A stretch of DNA of 64,000 bases from Novipirellula artificiosorum. Its GTDB lineage: Bacteria; Planctomycetota; Planctomycetia; Pirellulales; Pirellulaceae. The notes below the pieces were generated by a model that was not told where the DNA came from, searched no databases, and saw nothing but the letters and a program-made list of their open reading frames with translations. The stretch lies in NCBI RefSeq assembly GCF_007860135.1, contig NZ_SJPV01000004.1, positions 62,001 to 126,000 on the forward strand, given 5' to 3'. Position numbers and translations under genes: made by a program. Below are positions 52,764 through 63,083 of the stretch, in pieces; positions within the stretch are counted from its first letter, which is position 1; each line of letters starts with the position of its first letter.

Positions 52764-55421
52764 TTAGTCATCATCTTCCAATACGGCCCAAGCTGGGAAC
52801 GTGTCGTCTCGACCGCGAGCTGCGTGCCATAGAATGCGGTTGAGTGTGTCCTCGTCCGCTTCGTCGACGTCATCGAGCGGCAGTTTGAGCGAGACATTGG
52901 CCCAGTACCGTTGCTGTGAGTTGTTGATAGCTGAAAGCTGAGGGTTCATTTGGTCGAGTGGGATGAGATTGGGGACAGATTGGTAGGGTGTGAAATCGGC
53001 AGAGTCGGTGAAGCAACTCGCCATCGACGTGGCGGAGGCGTCGAATTGGTTCATCGGTGGCAGGCCAAGGATGAGCTCCATCGTGCGGATCATGCTGGTC
53101 TGATTGTAGTTGGTGCTGTCGACTGCCTTTCGCTTCGTATAGGGGCTGATGACCATCGCCACGGTTCGATGTCCGTCGATATGGTCAAAGCCATTTTGGG
53201 GATCATCCTGCACCACAAAGATGCAGGTCTCTGGCCAGAATTTGCTGTTGCTCACCGCTTCCACAACACGCCCCAATGCAAGATCGTTGTCAGCCACACA
53301 GGCCGCCGGAGTGGGACTATTGGGTCGTGTGCCCGAAGTGTGATCGTTCGGCAGCAGCATGATCATGAAGTTGGGCAGATCTCCCGTGGTCTCAAATTCC
53401 TTGAGTTCGCGGATGAATTGATCCGCCCGATGAATGTCGGGAACAACACTGGGAAAGCCGATTGCGGTGGGGCAAAGGTAGGGATCGATCGTCTGAATGG
53501 CGGCGGTGGCTCGGATGTCGATTTCGTTTTTTTGTCGCACAAAATCCGTATAACAGTCCAGGAAATCTGGACGCCCCTTTCGACCGTCCTTCCATTGGAT
53601 CGTCGCTTTGACGAACTCACCATAAACGCGCAGCGTTTTCTGATGCTCCAGCACATTGTCCCAGATGAAGCCGCTGCTGGCGTAGGCCATTGCATCACCA
53701 CCCCAATACGGATAGCTTCTCGGGAAACCACCGAAAGCTTTTTCAAGATAGTCCGTGACATAGGCCTCGTTGGTCCATTGGTGGCCATCCGCACTCAACA
53801 CCCCACTGCAATAAAAGTTGTCGAGCAGCACGAACTCGTCCACCAACTTGTGATGGTTGGGCGTCACATCTTGTCCGTAGATGCAAAGTGCCGGGTCTCC
53901 TTCGCCCCGCTCAATGTCACCAAACACTTGGTCATAGGTCCGGTTTTCCTTGATGATGTAGAGGACATGCTTAAAGACCGATGGTTCGCCATGCCGCATG
54001 GGAATCGGTTTGGGCAGAACGTTTTTTCGCGGCGGAGCCAGTGCGCTAATCGATTCCGTCAAGCGATTGTTGGTCAGTACCGTTTGCGTTTGCTTTGCCA
54101 GATCAGCCGGGTCGGGAATCGGAATGAGCGAAACGGTCCCCTGGTGATCATGCGAGTTGTAACCAAACACCTCCTCACCCTTCACCTTGCGACTTCCCTT
54201 CCAGTCGACGTTACGCGAACCGGTACCCTTGATGTTGGCAACATAGAGTGCTTGTCGTTGTTCATCAATCACCAAGCCCGCCGGATACCAGCCTGTTGGT
54301 ATCGCTCCCAGCAGACGGCTTTTGCCAGCAGAGAAACCGATCACCACGACGGCATTGTTTGTCCCGTTGGAAACATAGATGCGTTGCCCGTCAGCGCTAA
54401 AAGCCAACGCATTCGGAGCACTGCCGAAAAGCAAGTTCTCGGTTGGGTGCGTGGAAATGGTCTCGACCACCTCGTCCTGCTCCGTGGAAATGACGGACAG
54501 CGAATCGCTGTTGGCATTGGCGACAACGACGTGCTTGCCGTCGGGTGCCATTACGATGTCGCAGGGATGCAGCCCGACAAGAATCTGTTTTAGTTCTTGG
54601 TCCGTTTGCAGGTCGACGACCGAAACCGATCCCTCCGACGCAATGTTTCGCTTGGGATCCACCCGTACAGGCGTTCCCGCGCCGCTGGGACCGGCCGTAT
54701 CTTTCTCGCCGGGGTGACGACCCGCCCAGTTTGTGACGTAGGCTTTGCTGCCGACAATCGCCACCCCATAGGGAGCATTGCCGACTGGGATTTCACGCAC
54801 CACGCTTTGTTCCACCAGGTCAATGCGAGCAAGCGTGTTGCGTAGATTGAGCACCGCCCACAGGGTTTTGCCGTCTTTGTCGAGTGCCAAGCCGGTTGGC
54901 AGGGCGTTCTTGGCATCGGCTCCCGGAGAATCCGGTTGCGAGTTTGGTGATTGCGGGCCAGTCGGACCGTTGGCGACATTCTCGGTACGGATACTTGGAT
55001 TCAAGGGCAATGCGATGGGTGTCTTGGCGGTAAGCTTGCCGGCTTGGGAAACATCAAACACTCCGATCGAGCCTCGGGTGCTTGAAGCCAAAAGAGTCTT
55101 GCCATTCTCCGTGAACAGAATCCCTGCGTAGCTGCCGCCTCCATGGCTGACCCGGCTTACGACTTCGCCTGATTCAGGATGAATGATTGCCACGTGGTTA
55201 CGGTCCAGCACACCCAGCCATTGACCATCGGGGCTGAGTACCAAGTCGGTCGGTCGGCCGCTGAAAGCCACCTGCTTTCCTGCTGGCGACAGCACTTGGT
55301 TCGTGGGGACGACCGTCACGCCTTTGTTATCGCCAACGCGAAGCGAGTCGTAGCCATGCTCTTGGGCGAACGTATGCCCGACGCCAAAGAAAAACACAAA
55401 AACCAAGACGATAGGACGCAC
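52764..55421 (-). CDS. secreted YncE-type propeller fused to phosphoesterase domain
   Basis: The 885-residue protein has a signal peptide (1-19, GHTFA|QE). Residues about 45-440 form a seven-bladed YncE-like propeller (PTDLVLSPDGQWLGVLDRNH, NALPTGLALDKDGKTLWAVL, PNALAFSADGQRIYVSNGTN). From about 490 follows a phosphoesterase/phospholipase-C-like domain of the alkaline-phosphatase superfamily: HVLYIIKENRTYDQVFGDIE, HHKLVDEFVLLDNFYCSGVL, LLPNDHTSGTRPNSPTPAAC, VVQDDPQNGFDHIDGHRTVA. This fusion is well known in bacteria and is probably a secreted phosphodiesterase or phospholipase-like enzyme; its substrate is unknown. Metal ligands appear intact by inspection. It stands alone, divergent from the oxidoreductase at 55635. 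Confidence 0.9.
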   Translation of the reverse strand: MRPIVLVFVFFFGVGHTFAQEHGYDSLRVGDNKGVTVVPTNQVLSPAGKQVAFSGRPTDLVLSPDGQWLGVLDRNHVAIIHPESGEVVSRVSHGGGSYAGILFTENGKTLLASSTRGSIGVFDVSQAGKLTAKTPIALPLNPSIRTENVANGPTGPQSPNSQPDSPGADAKNALPTGLALDKDGKTLWAVLNLRNTLARIDLVEQSVVREIPVGNAPYGVAIVGSKAYVTNWAGRHPGEKDTAGPSGAGTPVRVDPKRNIASEGSVSVVDLQTDQELKQILVGLHPCDIVMAPDGKHVVVANANSDSLSVISTEQDEVVETISTHPTENLLFGSAPNALAFSADGQRIYVSNGTNNAVVVIGFSAGKSRLLGAIPTGWYPAGLVIDEQRQALYVANIKGTGSRNVDWKGSRKVKGEEVFGYNSHDHQGTVSLIPIPDPADLAKQTQTVLTNNRLTESISALAPPRKNVLPKPIPMRHGEPSVFKHVLYIIKENRTYDQVFGDIERGEGDPALCIYGQDVTPNHHKLVDEFVLLDNFYCSGVLSADGHQWTNEAYVTDYLEKAFGGFPRSYPYWGGDAMAYASSGFIWDNVLEHQKTLRVYGEFVKATIQWKDGRKGRPDFLDCYTDFVRQKNEIDIRATAAIQTIDPYLCPTAIGFPSVVPDIHRADQFIRELKEFETTGDLPNFMIMLLPNDHTSGTRPNSPTPAACVADNDLALGRVVEAVSNSKFWPETCIFVVQDDPQNGFDHIDGHRTVAMVISPYTKRKAVDSTNYNQTSMIRTMELILGLPPMNQFDASATSMASCFTDSADFTPYQSVPNLIPLDQMNPQLSAINNSQQRYWANVSLKLPLDDVDEADEDTLNRILWHAARGRDDTFPAWAVLEDDD

Positions 55422-55634
55422 GATTCATCTCCATCAAGCGTTTCGGAAGCCGAGGCGAATCACGATTGACTCGCTCTGGCTGCTATTGTCACGAAAAAGG
55501 CCCGCCTGGGAATAAGAGGTTCTCACGCTAAAACAAGCTACACCCTGGCCCCGCTTTGGTCTCTTCACCGTATAATCATTGAGCACACCTCTCGCAACCC
55601 GCCCGCGTTCTCCCGTAACCGCGATGTTTTTCTC

Positions 55635-57008
55635 ATGAGTACTTCACCGGACAAGCGTTCTCAATCCAAAAGCCATGTTGAGCTTAGCCGCCGACGGTTT
55701 GCGGTTGCCGCCAGTAGTGCAGTGATTGCGCCGATGGTCGTCAGAAGTTCCGCGTTGGGGGTCTACGCACCGAGTAACCGGATTAACATCGCCTTGATTG
55801 GCTGTGGAAACCAGAGCCGTGTGGATTTGCCGAGTATGCTTCGACAGCCTGACGCTCAAGTCGTTGCGGTCTGCGATGTGAATCGCGGCAGCCACGGCTA
55901 TTCTCGCCCTGAACACTTTCTGGGCCGTGATCCGGTGCAGAAGCAAGTCAATGATTATTACGCTAAGAAAACGGGGGCATCCCAATACGACGGTTGCGAT
56001 GCCTACAGCGATTTTCAAGAGGTGCTCGCTCGTGAGGATATCGATGCGGTCATGGTGACGCTTCCCGACCATTGGCACGCTCTGGCAACGGTGAAAGCGT
56101 GCCAAGCGAAAAAGGATGTCTATTGTCAAAAGCCATTGTCGCTGACGATCCATGATGGCCAGCAAATGGTCAAGGCCGTTCGCAAGCACAATCGTATCTT
56201 GCAGACCGGCAGCCAATATCGTTCCAACGCGACGGTTCGCCGCGTGTGCGAACTGGTCCGCAACGGTCGAATCGGCGAGGTGCAACGCGTTGTTGCAATC
56301 ATCAACTCCAGCACCGCAGGCCCCGGCCCCGGTTGGATGCCGATGAGCGTTCCTGAAGGCTTCGACTACGACCGATGGCTCGGCCCGGCGCCCGAAGCAC
56401 CCTACCACATCGACCGTTGCCTTTATCGTTTTCGTTTCCATCTGGATTACTCGGGCGGCCAAGTCACCAACACAGGTGCCCACGCGATCGACATTGTGCA
56501 ATGGGCATTAGGTACCGATGACACGGGACCGGTTGAGTTTGAAGACCAGGGGGCCATTTGGCCGCCGGAAGGGCATCTTTACACGACCGCGATGGAGACT
56601 CACTTTCGAGCTCGCTATGCCAATGGCATTGAATTCGTCTGTCGAACTCAGGAACCCGGTTTCGGTGCTCGGTTTGAGGGGACCGAAGGATGGATTCAGT
56701 ACTCGTATAACAAGATCGAAGCATCTTCCGATGCAATCCTCGACTCCGTCATTGCGGAGAGCGAGATCCAGCTATCGATCAGCGATGACCACTACCGTAA
56801 CTTTCTCGACAGCGTGAAGTCGCGTGAAGAGCCGATCGAACCGGTGGAAGTGGGGCATCGCACCGTCAGTATTTGTCACGCCGGCAATATCGCGATGAGG
56901 CTGAAACGAAAGCTGCAATGGGATCCCTCCAATGAAGTGTTTGTCAACGACGACCAGGCCAATGAAATGCTACGGCGTCCCTATCGCGATCCGTGGAAGC
57001 TGCCCTAG
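55635..57008 (+). CDS. Tat-exported Gfo/Idh/MocA family oxidoreductase
   Basis: The 457-residue protein has a twin-arginine signal (LSRRRFAVAASSAVIAPMVV). NIALIGCGNQSR (near 51-62) is the Rossmann loop. The usual EKP is replaced by QKP in DVYCQKPLSLTI. Blocks GPGPGWMPMSVPEGFDYDRW, FHLDYSGGQVTNTGAHAIDI and the C-terminal RRPYRDPWKLP are typical of the exported planctomycete subgroup. It is likely a periplasmic sugar oxidoreductase or NAD-dependent glycosidase; the EKP to QKP change affects the lysine-containing catalytic triad's neighbour but keeps the lysine. It is divergent from the YncE-phosphoesterase gene with 213 bp between, and no partner follows. Confidence 0.9.
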   Translation: MSTSPDKRSQSKSHVELSRRRFAVAASSAVIAPMVVRSSALGVYAPSNRINIALIGCGNQSRVDLPSMLRQPDAQVVAVCDVNRGSHGYSRPEHFLGRDPVQKQVNDYYAKKTGASQYDGCDAYSDFQEVLAREDIDAVMVTLPDHWHALATVKACQAKKDVYCQKPLSLTIHDGQQMVKAVRKHNRILQTGSQYRSNATVRRVCELVRNGRIGEVQRVVAIINSSTAGPGPGWMPMSVPEGFDYDRWLGPAPEAPYHIDRCLYRFRFHLDYSGGQVTNTGAHAIDIVQWALGTDDTGPVEFEDQGAIWPPEGHLYTTAMETHFRARYANGIEFVCRTQEPGFGARFEGTEGWIQYSYNKIEASSDAILDSVIAESEIQLSISDDHYRNFLDSVKSREEPIEPVEVGHRTVSICHAGNIAMRLKRKLQWDPSNEVFVNDDQANEMLRRPYRDPWKLP

Positions 57009-58717
57009 TTCCCTACTATTCTTGTAGACAGCTACCATGCCGTGTCGTCAAAAAAACAACTGAACATCGTGACGGACCATTCTTAAGCTTGCATCGCTTG
57101 GCAAACCTGAGGCACCGGCGACCCCGTGGGGTCAAAGGTTTCGAACAAGCTTTTCGGCCGGTGAGATTCGCGGTTGCTCGGGTGGATAGGGCCAAATTTT
57201 CGGTAGCGAAAGCGACATTTCCGAGACATCACGAGTGATTTTTGAGGGATGTGGACGACGGGCGGACACTCCACGGGTGAGGAGCATCACTCGCACATGG
57301 ATCTAGCTAAATCAATCGACCGTTTTCGCGGACCACCCATCGGACTGATTGTGTCGTGGGGGGCGCCCCATGCCAACGCGGTTGTGTCGCCGGTCACTTG
57401 GTGGGACTACGTGAAGTATGAACAAGACCTTTGGTGTGCCGTGATGCTTGTGTTTCTGTGTATCTTCGCAACCTGGATTTCTCCGGGTGAAGACGCGGTC
57501 GATCCAGGATGATTGTGGGTAGAGATCTCGGCCACCACCGTAAAAGAAGTTCGTGGTATTGAGTTCGTGGTATTGAGTTCGTGTTATTGATGGTCCACTT
57601 CGAAATGCCCGGATACTGCCGCTGCCGTAGAGTTCTTAGGCGATCCGCCCTCGTCGAGATTCCAAATCGTGGCCATGAATTCGTAATGGCCGCGGCCCTC
57701 GCAAAGTGCTCAGCGGTGACTTGCTCGGCGCATCTCAGTTTGCCAAGACCTCCGAGATATCCACTGAGCGACATTCTTGACTGATTCCCTTCTGGGTAAA
57801 GTTTGCCGCTGATGCAGATGGCAACCTTGCCTCTAGGTGTGCCGGAACAATTTGCAGCGTGTTTTGCTTGATTATCCTAGCCAGTGGTTCATACTTGGTA
57901 CAGCAGGCGACGATTAATACCGTCAGCCAGGTGCCAAAGCAAAGAGCCCAACCAGCTAAGAGCGATCCGAAAGGTGAACCAAGGGCTGGAGCCTAGCGTT
58001 GAACGCCAGCGACTGACGCTAATCAAATGGTCTGCTAGTCCGCGTGATGGTGCGCACATCACGCGTTCTTTTTTCTTCTACCAAACCTGCTTGCCAAAAC
58101 GTGATCTGCCTTGCGGCTCACTCCGAACGAGAGATTCCTCGGCAAGTTGCTTGAGAGCAGAGCTTGCTTCCGCTTCTCGCGGCTAACAGCGTTTAGCAAA
58201 GCACGACACCCCAATGCGGGCGGTCGGTACGTTCTTTACCTTGGCACGAATGGCATCGACATCGGACATTCCTTGTACCGCCAGAACATGCTAACTCTTC
58301 TTTTTCTTTTGAGTGCTCTGTTTCTTCCGATAAACGTAGCCATCCGATCCCATCATGAAGCCGGGAGATTGATCAAGTGGCATCTCGCGAATGTAATCAG
58401 GGCAGACCCAATTTCAAGTACTCGGCCACTTCAATACCACCGTACATTGCGCCAGATGCGACGGAACCGATCTGGTTCGCGAAGTAAGAATGGCATTAAT
58501 CTGATAACCTTTTCGTGTTCTCTTGTCTGAAATGGCCGTTACATTGTTCAAGTCTGAATGGGTTTAGCGGTCGAAGCGGTAGATTTTTTCTAGGCGATTG
58601 CGTTTCCAACTTCGCTAGAAGCGTTTTTTGGCCAGTAACAGGCGTGGGCCATGCGACAGATCCAATGGCCAGCACAAGTCGCGTGAAGGCGTTCTCTCTA
58701 TCTCTGTTGTTGGTTCC
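57009..58717. other. 1.7-kb region without a convincing gene
   Basis: I find no protein of recognisable family on either strand. A frame at 57297-57512 (plus) contains one hydrophobic helix (LWCAVMLVFLCIFATWI) but no ribosome site or family likeness. Three tandem 14-bp repeats lie at 57549-57590. The rest (57591-58717) looks like decayed coding sequence, with broken frames and no repeats. Confidence 0.5.
57549..57590. repeat. three tandem 14-bp repeats
   Basis: GTTCGTGGTATTGA occurs at 57549-57562 and 57563-57576 and, with one base changed (GTTCGTGTTATTGA), at 57577-57590. It is not in a gene. Confidence 0.85.
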
Positions 58718-61471
58718 TTAATAACCGTCGTGCTGGATTGAGTGTAGGATCCGCAGCTTTGAACCAGCTTTGCTTTCGAAAGCCTCCCCAACGGTGCTGC
58801 CTTTCTTTTTGATCGCGCCGATTAAATCTGCCTTATCGATTCCTTCACCGAAATAGCCGTATCGTCCCGATCGATATCCCCCGGCAATCGGGCTTTCGAT
58901 GGCCTCACCGAAGCGCATGCCGACTGCTTGCAACTTGCCGCCAGTTTGTTTGATTCCATAGTCCAGCCCAAAGCTGGCCAGACTGGATAACAGAAAGTAA
59001 AAGTCACCGCTTTCCATCTCGATTCCGGTTTCCGTACAGGGATCATGCCCCCATCCAAGTAGACTGTAGAATTCCGCGCGGCCCTTAACGGCGTCCTTGA
59101 TGTCCAAGTATCTCCGCCGCGCCTCCACGTCCATCGATACGATCTGGAAATTCACGAACTGGGCATCCTTGCCGACATCGTTGACAATCATGGAGGTTGC
59201 GCTGTAGTCGACCCCGTGGGCGATCAAGGTTCCGTTGACCCCTCCGTGCTTCGGGTTATTGATAAATTCGATACCGGTTTTGGACCCGAAGGAGAAGTTC
59301 TGCAACATGTTTTCCTGTTCGGCATAGCCGAGAACAAATGATGTCAGGGTGTGCTTCACTGCATCACGAACGACCCTGCTGCCGTCACGGCCTCCCGGTC
59401 CATGGTTGTACTTGGACCAGCCCCAGAACGACGGATTCCACTGGACGTTCTTGACGTATCCTTTCCCGAAACAGTTATCGATAGAGAGACCCGTTTTCAA
59501 AACCGTTCCGCAGAGGTAATCAATTCGATGCCCGGTGCTATCGTAAGTGCCGAAGTCCGCACCCCGGTATGAATTGACCAGCAGGACGTCTTTGAGCCGA
59601 ACATTTCGGCCCTGTGACTGAAGGGTCCAGGGGTACGGCGTGAAGGTTTTCGTTTCCAGATAGTCCGACCACTTCTGCTCGGGGTAGACAAGGGTCAAGC
59701 CACGCAGTGAAGCGGCATGCTTTAGGGTAATGAAGGGAGTTCCATCTTCTTCTCCTCTTCCCGGATAGGCAAGAATCTCACTGCCCCTCTGGCCGTTGCG
59801 TTGACTCTTCCCGTTTCGAACTGCATAGCCGATTGTGTGGTGGCAATTATCAAACACACCCCGAAGCTCTGTGTGTTCCGGAACCGTGAGCTCTTCCTTC
59901 AAGACATATTGGCCGGCCGGGACATAAACGGTGCCGCCGCCGTTATCCCCGGCCGCCTTCAACGCTCTGGCAAACGCCACGTGATCATCCGTGGTGCCAT
60001 CGCCCAAGGCACCGAAGTCGCGCACATTGAATAGCTCGGCTTTTTTCGGTTTATCGATGGCTTCGGGATAGTCGAACGCGGATAGATCGCACATTTTCAG
60101 ATCCTGAAACGTGTGGTCAATCATCACCTCCGCAGAGCCGGACGCATCATTTTCGATCGCAGGTGACCCGGCGAAGCGGTTCCCAATCAAGGCCGCGCTC
60201 TGCACTCGGTTGCCGAGATAGACGTGCTTGCTCGAACGGTTGAAGGAGTTCTGGAACAGTCCAATGACGCCGGATTCTGCGTACACGTCCCATCCATCCT
60301 CGGACCAGTTATTGAAGGTGCATCCCGCCATGGTGATGCATCCGTAGGACGCTTCCGACAGCACACAGTATTGAAACGTTCCTTCAAAGCTCACGTTTAG
60401 AAACTGAGCCACGCTCTTGAGTGGCGCGGTAACTTTGATTCCGACTGCATTCTTCAGACTCGAACGGATAAGAACTTCCGTGTCGGCCCATCCGCAGCGG
60501 TTAATGTCCCCAATCTCCATGCCGATAAAGTTGTCGATCAGTTTCAAATTCACAAAGCCGCCGTTGGGGCCTCGATCTTCGGTTTTGACCAGCGATCTCT
60601 GCGTTCGGATACCGGTATGGAACCCCTCGATCCGCCAGTCATACATCCATGTCCAGTCATAGTGTGTGAGCACCGCCCCGGTGGATTCACTTAGAAGGAA
60701 CCGCCTCAGTTTGACGTTTTCCTGCGGTTCAGCCGGAGCACCGAGCAGGCCGGATTCCGTCCAGTATCGCGGACTCATCCTGATCCTCTGCAGCTTCTGG
60801 CAGTCATAGACAGAATCTCTTAAGAACCCGATGTGGAGAGCGGTCATAAAGAGATTCTTGATCGTCATCAGCTGGTTGCCCTGGGGGCCAGTCTGGATGC
60901 CCTGCCAGGCATTGTAGATGGTGAGGTTCTCTAGCCCGGCGCTCATTCCGGAAATCTGCTGAATCGTCCAGGCATACGGTACCGGATCTTCGAAACTCTG
61001 TTCCGGATACCAGAGCGCCAGATCTTTCAGCCCGCTGCTGTATCCCATGGAGATGAACGGCAGCGCGTCGGCCTCGCCTTTGCCGTAGTAGATGCAGAGT
61101 AGCGTACCCGCGGCGGGGCCTGTCTCTGGGTTCCTCCACTCACCGCGAAGATAGACCCCAGACTTTAAGACCAACCGGTTTCGAAAAACATAGCGGCCCG
61201 CCGGAACGAAAATCACGCCGCCGCCATCCTGCTCGCAGGCATCGATGGCTTTCTGAAACACTTCGGTATCATCCGACTGATTATTCGCAGTCGCACCGTA
61301 GTCACGCACATCGTGAGTTGAGATCACGTAATCCTGCGTATCAAACTGGACTCGATTCAGCCGCGGAACACCGGGCTCCGGTCGACCCGTCTGCTCGACA
61401 CCCAAAACCGGATGTGCACTCAGCAGCAAGGTTGCCGGTAGCAGTAGAAGTCGTAATAGAGCGATCATCAA
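58718..61471 (-). CDS. secreted tandem beta-helix protein (two pectate-lyase-3-like domains)
   Basis: The 917-residue protein has a signal peptide (ALLRLLLLPATLLLSAHPVLG). Two pectate_lyase_3 domains follow, each opening with the same signature: VRDYGATANNQSDDTEVFQK (near 56) with GGGVIFVPAGRYVFRNRLVL, and VRDFGALGDGTTDDHVAFAR (near 485) with GGGTVYVPAGQYVLKEELTV. Two such helices in one chain is the layout of GH55 exo-beta-1,3-glucanases, but the Glu of those enzymes could not be placed, so lyase, glucanase or epimerase are all possible. It is probably periplasmic or surface-bound and acts on the same polysaccharide as the sulfatases upstream on this strand, which end 100 bp away. Confidence 0.85.
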   Translation of the reverse strand: MMIALLRLLLLPATLLLSAHPVLGVEQTGRPEPGVPRLNRVQFDTQDYVISTHDVRDYGATANNQSDDTEVFQKAIDACEQDGGGVIFVPAGRYVFRNRLVLKSGVYLRGEWRNPETGPAAGTLLCIYYGKGEADALPFISMGYSSGLKDLALWYPEQSFEDPVPYAWTIQQISGMSAGLENLTIYNAWQGIQTGPQGNQLMTIKNLFMTALHIGFLRDSVYDCQKLQRIRMSPRYWTESGLLGAPAEPQENVKLRRFLLSESTGAVLTHYDWTWMYDWRIEGFHTGIRTQRSLVKTEDRGPNGGFVNLKLIDNFIGMEIGDINRCGWADTEVLIRSSLKNAVGIKVTAPLKSVAQFLNVSFEGTFQYCVLSEASYGCITMAGCTFNNWSEDGWDVYAESGVIGLFQNSFNRSSKHVYLGNRVQSAALIGNRFAGSPAIENDASGSAEVMIDHTFQDLKMCDLSAFDYPEAIDKPKKAELFNVRDFGALGDGTTDDHVAFARALKAAGDNGGGTVYVPAGQYVLKEELTVPEHTELRGVFDNCHHTIGYAVRNGKSQRNGQRGSEILAYPGRGEEDGTPFITLKHAASLRGLTLVYPEQKWSDYLETKTFTPYPWTLQSQGRNVRLKDVLLVNSYRGADFGTYDSTGHRIDYLCGTVLKTGLSIDNCFGKGYVKNVQWNPSFWGWSKYNHGPGGRDGSRVVRDAVKHTLTSFVLGYAEQENMLQNFSFGSKTGIEFINNPKHGGVNGTLIAHGVDYSATSMIVNDVGKDAQFVNFQIVSMDVEARRRYLDIKDAVKGRAEFYSLLGWGHDPCTETGIEMESGDFYFLLSSLASFGLDYGIKQTGGKLQAVGMRFGEAIESPIAGGYRSGRYGYFGEGIDKADLIGAIKKKGSTVGEAFESKAGSKLRILHSIQHDGY

Positions 61472-61572
61472 TCACGGTACCTTTCATGTAATCGTCTCAT
61501 ACGGCGGTGCGGACGTAGCGAAGCGAGCTGTCGCTCAGATGGCCTTGGCCCGCTCCCGGTGGCTCGGAGGAG

Positions 61573-63063
61573 TCATCTTCTTCCCGCGTCGGATGCCGAG
61601 CGTTCTGAACCTTGCGCCCGGATGCGGTCCAACGTTTCCTGCATGTTTTCCGCAATCTCAGGAAATTCGGCGATCACGTCGCTTGCTTCTTCGGGATCCT
61701 GTTTCAAGTTATAAAGCTGTGGGACGGGCTTTCTGGGCGGCTTGCCGCCAGGGGTCGGCCTCAGGATCTTGTCCTCGATGTATTTCCACTCGTTCTTCCG
61801 AATTGCAACCACACCAGACACATCGTTTAGTACCATCGTTGGTCGACCACTTTGTTCCGCGTCTTTACCACGCAATGTAGAAGAAAAACTGAAGCTATCA
61901 GCACCCGCTTCTTGCGGATTGAGCACTTTGCCTCCGACGATTTCTTGCAGCGTTGCAAAGATATCGACGATGTTGATCATCGAGTCCGACTGAGCTCCTT
62001 CAGGAATCACATTCGGCCAGCGCACCACGAAGGGCACCTTGAAGCCACCTTCCCAGATCGTGTGCTTGTCTCCTTTAAGGGCCCCGTTGTTTTTGAAGCC
62101 CTTGTCACGCGCCTGCTGCTCCTCAATTTGACCGGTGTCACCACCATTGTCGCTGGTGAAGATCACGATGGTTTCATCCAACACGCCGTTGTAGGCCAAC
62201 GCGTCTAGCACTTCCCCAACGCTGTGATCCACGTCGTGGATGTAGTCTCCGTACGCTCCCACGCCGCTGCTTCCTCTCCATTTTTCGCTGGGCGCAATTG
62301 GGTTGTGCACGGCAACTGGAGCAAAATACAGAAAGAACGGCTGCTCAGGATTCTGTCGCACGGCTTTCGCAATCCAGTTTTGGGCGTTGTCCGACAAGTC
62401 TTGATTCACCTTTGTGGTCACACGCTGCGGCGCGTCATATCCATGATACGGCTGTCCCTTGTACGAACTTCTTCCGTAGGGACTCTTCCCCTTGGAACGC
62501 AGTCCCCAAATGGTTTCGTTTTCGACATAGACCTTGGGTAACCAATCAATATTGTTGGGGACGCCGAAATGGTAATCGAACCCCAAGGAGCGAGGGCCGG
62601 GGGCCAGTGGCTGGGCGGACAGATCCTCGACAATGTCCAGCGTCGTATAACCGAGATGCCATTTTCCGACCTGGGCAGTTTGATACCCATGCTCCTTCAA
62701 ATACTTCGGTAGCGTCAACAGCTCCGGCTCGATCAACAGCGGACCTTCCGGTGGACTTAACACGCCATGTTTCAAACGGCCTCGCCAAGCATAACGTCCA
62801 GTCAACAATGCATAGCGAGTCGGGCTACAAACGGAACCAGGAGTGTTTGCATCAAGAAACTTCATGCCCTCCTTCGCAAGGCGGTCGATGTTGGGCGTGC
62901 GAATGTGTTGGACGTCCGCACCGTAACAATTCACGCTGCCATAGCCCAAGTCATCCGCAAGGATGACGACGATGTTGGGCGTTTCCTGTGCCGCGTTCAA
63001 ACCGGAACTGAAGACCAAGAGTCCAACGAGACTCAGAGCATGTGTGAAGATTATTCTGTTCAT
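61573..63063 (-). CDS. secreted arylsulfatase A-like enzyme
   Basis: The 496-residue protein has a signal peptide (about 1-25, SGLNAAQ). ILADDLGYGSVNCYGADVQH and C79-S-P-T-R-YALLTGRYAWR are intact. QVGKWHLGYTTLDIVEDL, YFAPVAVHNPIAPSEKWRGS and FTSDNGGDTGQIEEQ are the later catalytic blocks. It resembles the sulfatase at 40225-41724 closely (both have RTPNIDRLAKEG, and the same spacing of blocks), so the two probably share substrate type or arose by duplication. It lies 20 bp after the stop of the partial sulfatase at the window edge and 101 bp before the tandem beta-helix gene, on the same strand. Confidence 0.93.
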   Translation of the reverse strand: MNRIIFTHALSLVGLLVFSSGLNAAQETPNIVVILADDLGYGSVNCYGADVQHIRTPNIDRLAKEGMKFLDANTPGSVCSPTRYALLTGRYAWRGRLKHGVLSPPEGPLLIEPELLTLPKYLKEHGYQTAQVGKWHLGYTTLDIVEDLSAQPLAPGPRSLGFDYHFGVPNNIDWLPKVYVENETIWGLRSKGKSPYGRSSYKGQPYHGYDAPQRVTTKVNQDLSDNAQNWIAKAVRQNPEQPFFLYFAPVAVHNPIAPSEKWRGSSGVGAYGDYIHDVDHSVGEVLDALAYNGVLDETIVIFTSDNGGDTGQIEEQQARDKGFKNNGALKGDKHTIWEGGFKVPFVVRWPNVIPEGAQSDSMINIVDIFATLQEIVGGKVLNPQEAGADSFSFSSTLRGKDAEQSGRPTMVLNDVSGVVAIRKNEWKYIEDKILRPTPGGKPPRKPVPQLYNLKQDPEEASDVIAEFPEIAENMQETLDRIRAQGSERSASDAGRR

Positions 63064-63083
63064 TTGAGATCTCGTTATTGTGT

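Noticed and set aside
52950..54593. 547-codon open frame on the plus strand
   Set aside because: It is antisense to the YncE/phosphoesterase gene, whose motifs are intact. The antisense product lacks a signal, domain or ribosome site.
57297..57512. one-helix membrane protein in the empty region
   Set aside because: A hydrophobic stretch is present but there is no ribosome site, and the frame before and after does not look like coding sequence.
57549..57590. possible CRISPR-like repeats
   Set aside because: The units are head-to-tail without spacers, only 14 bp long and three in number, with no cas genes nearby.
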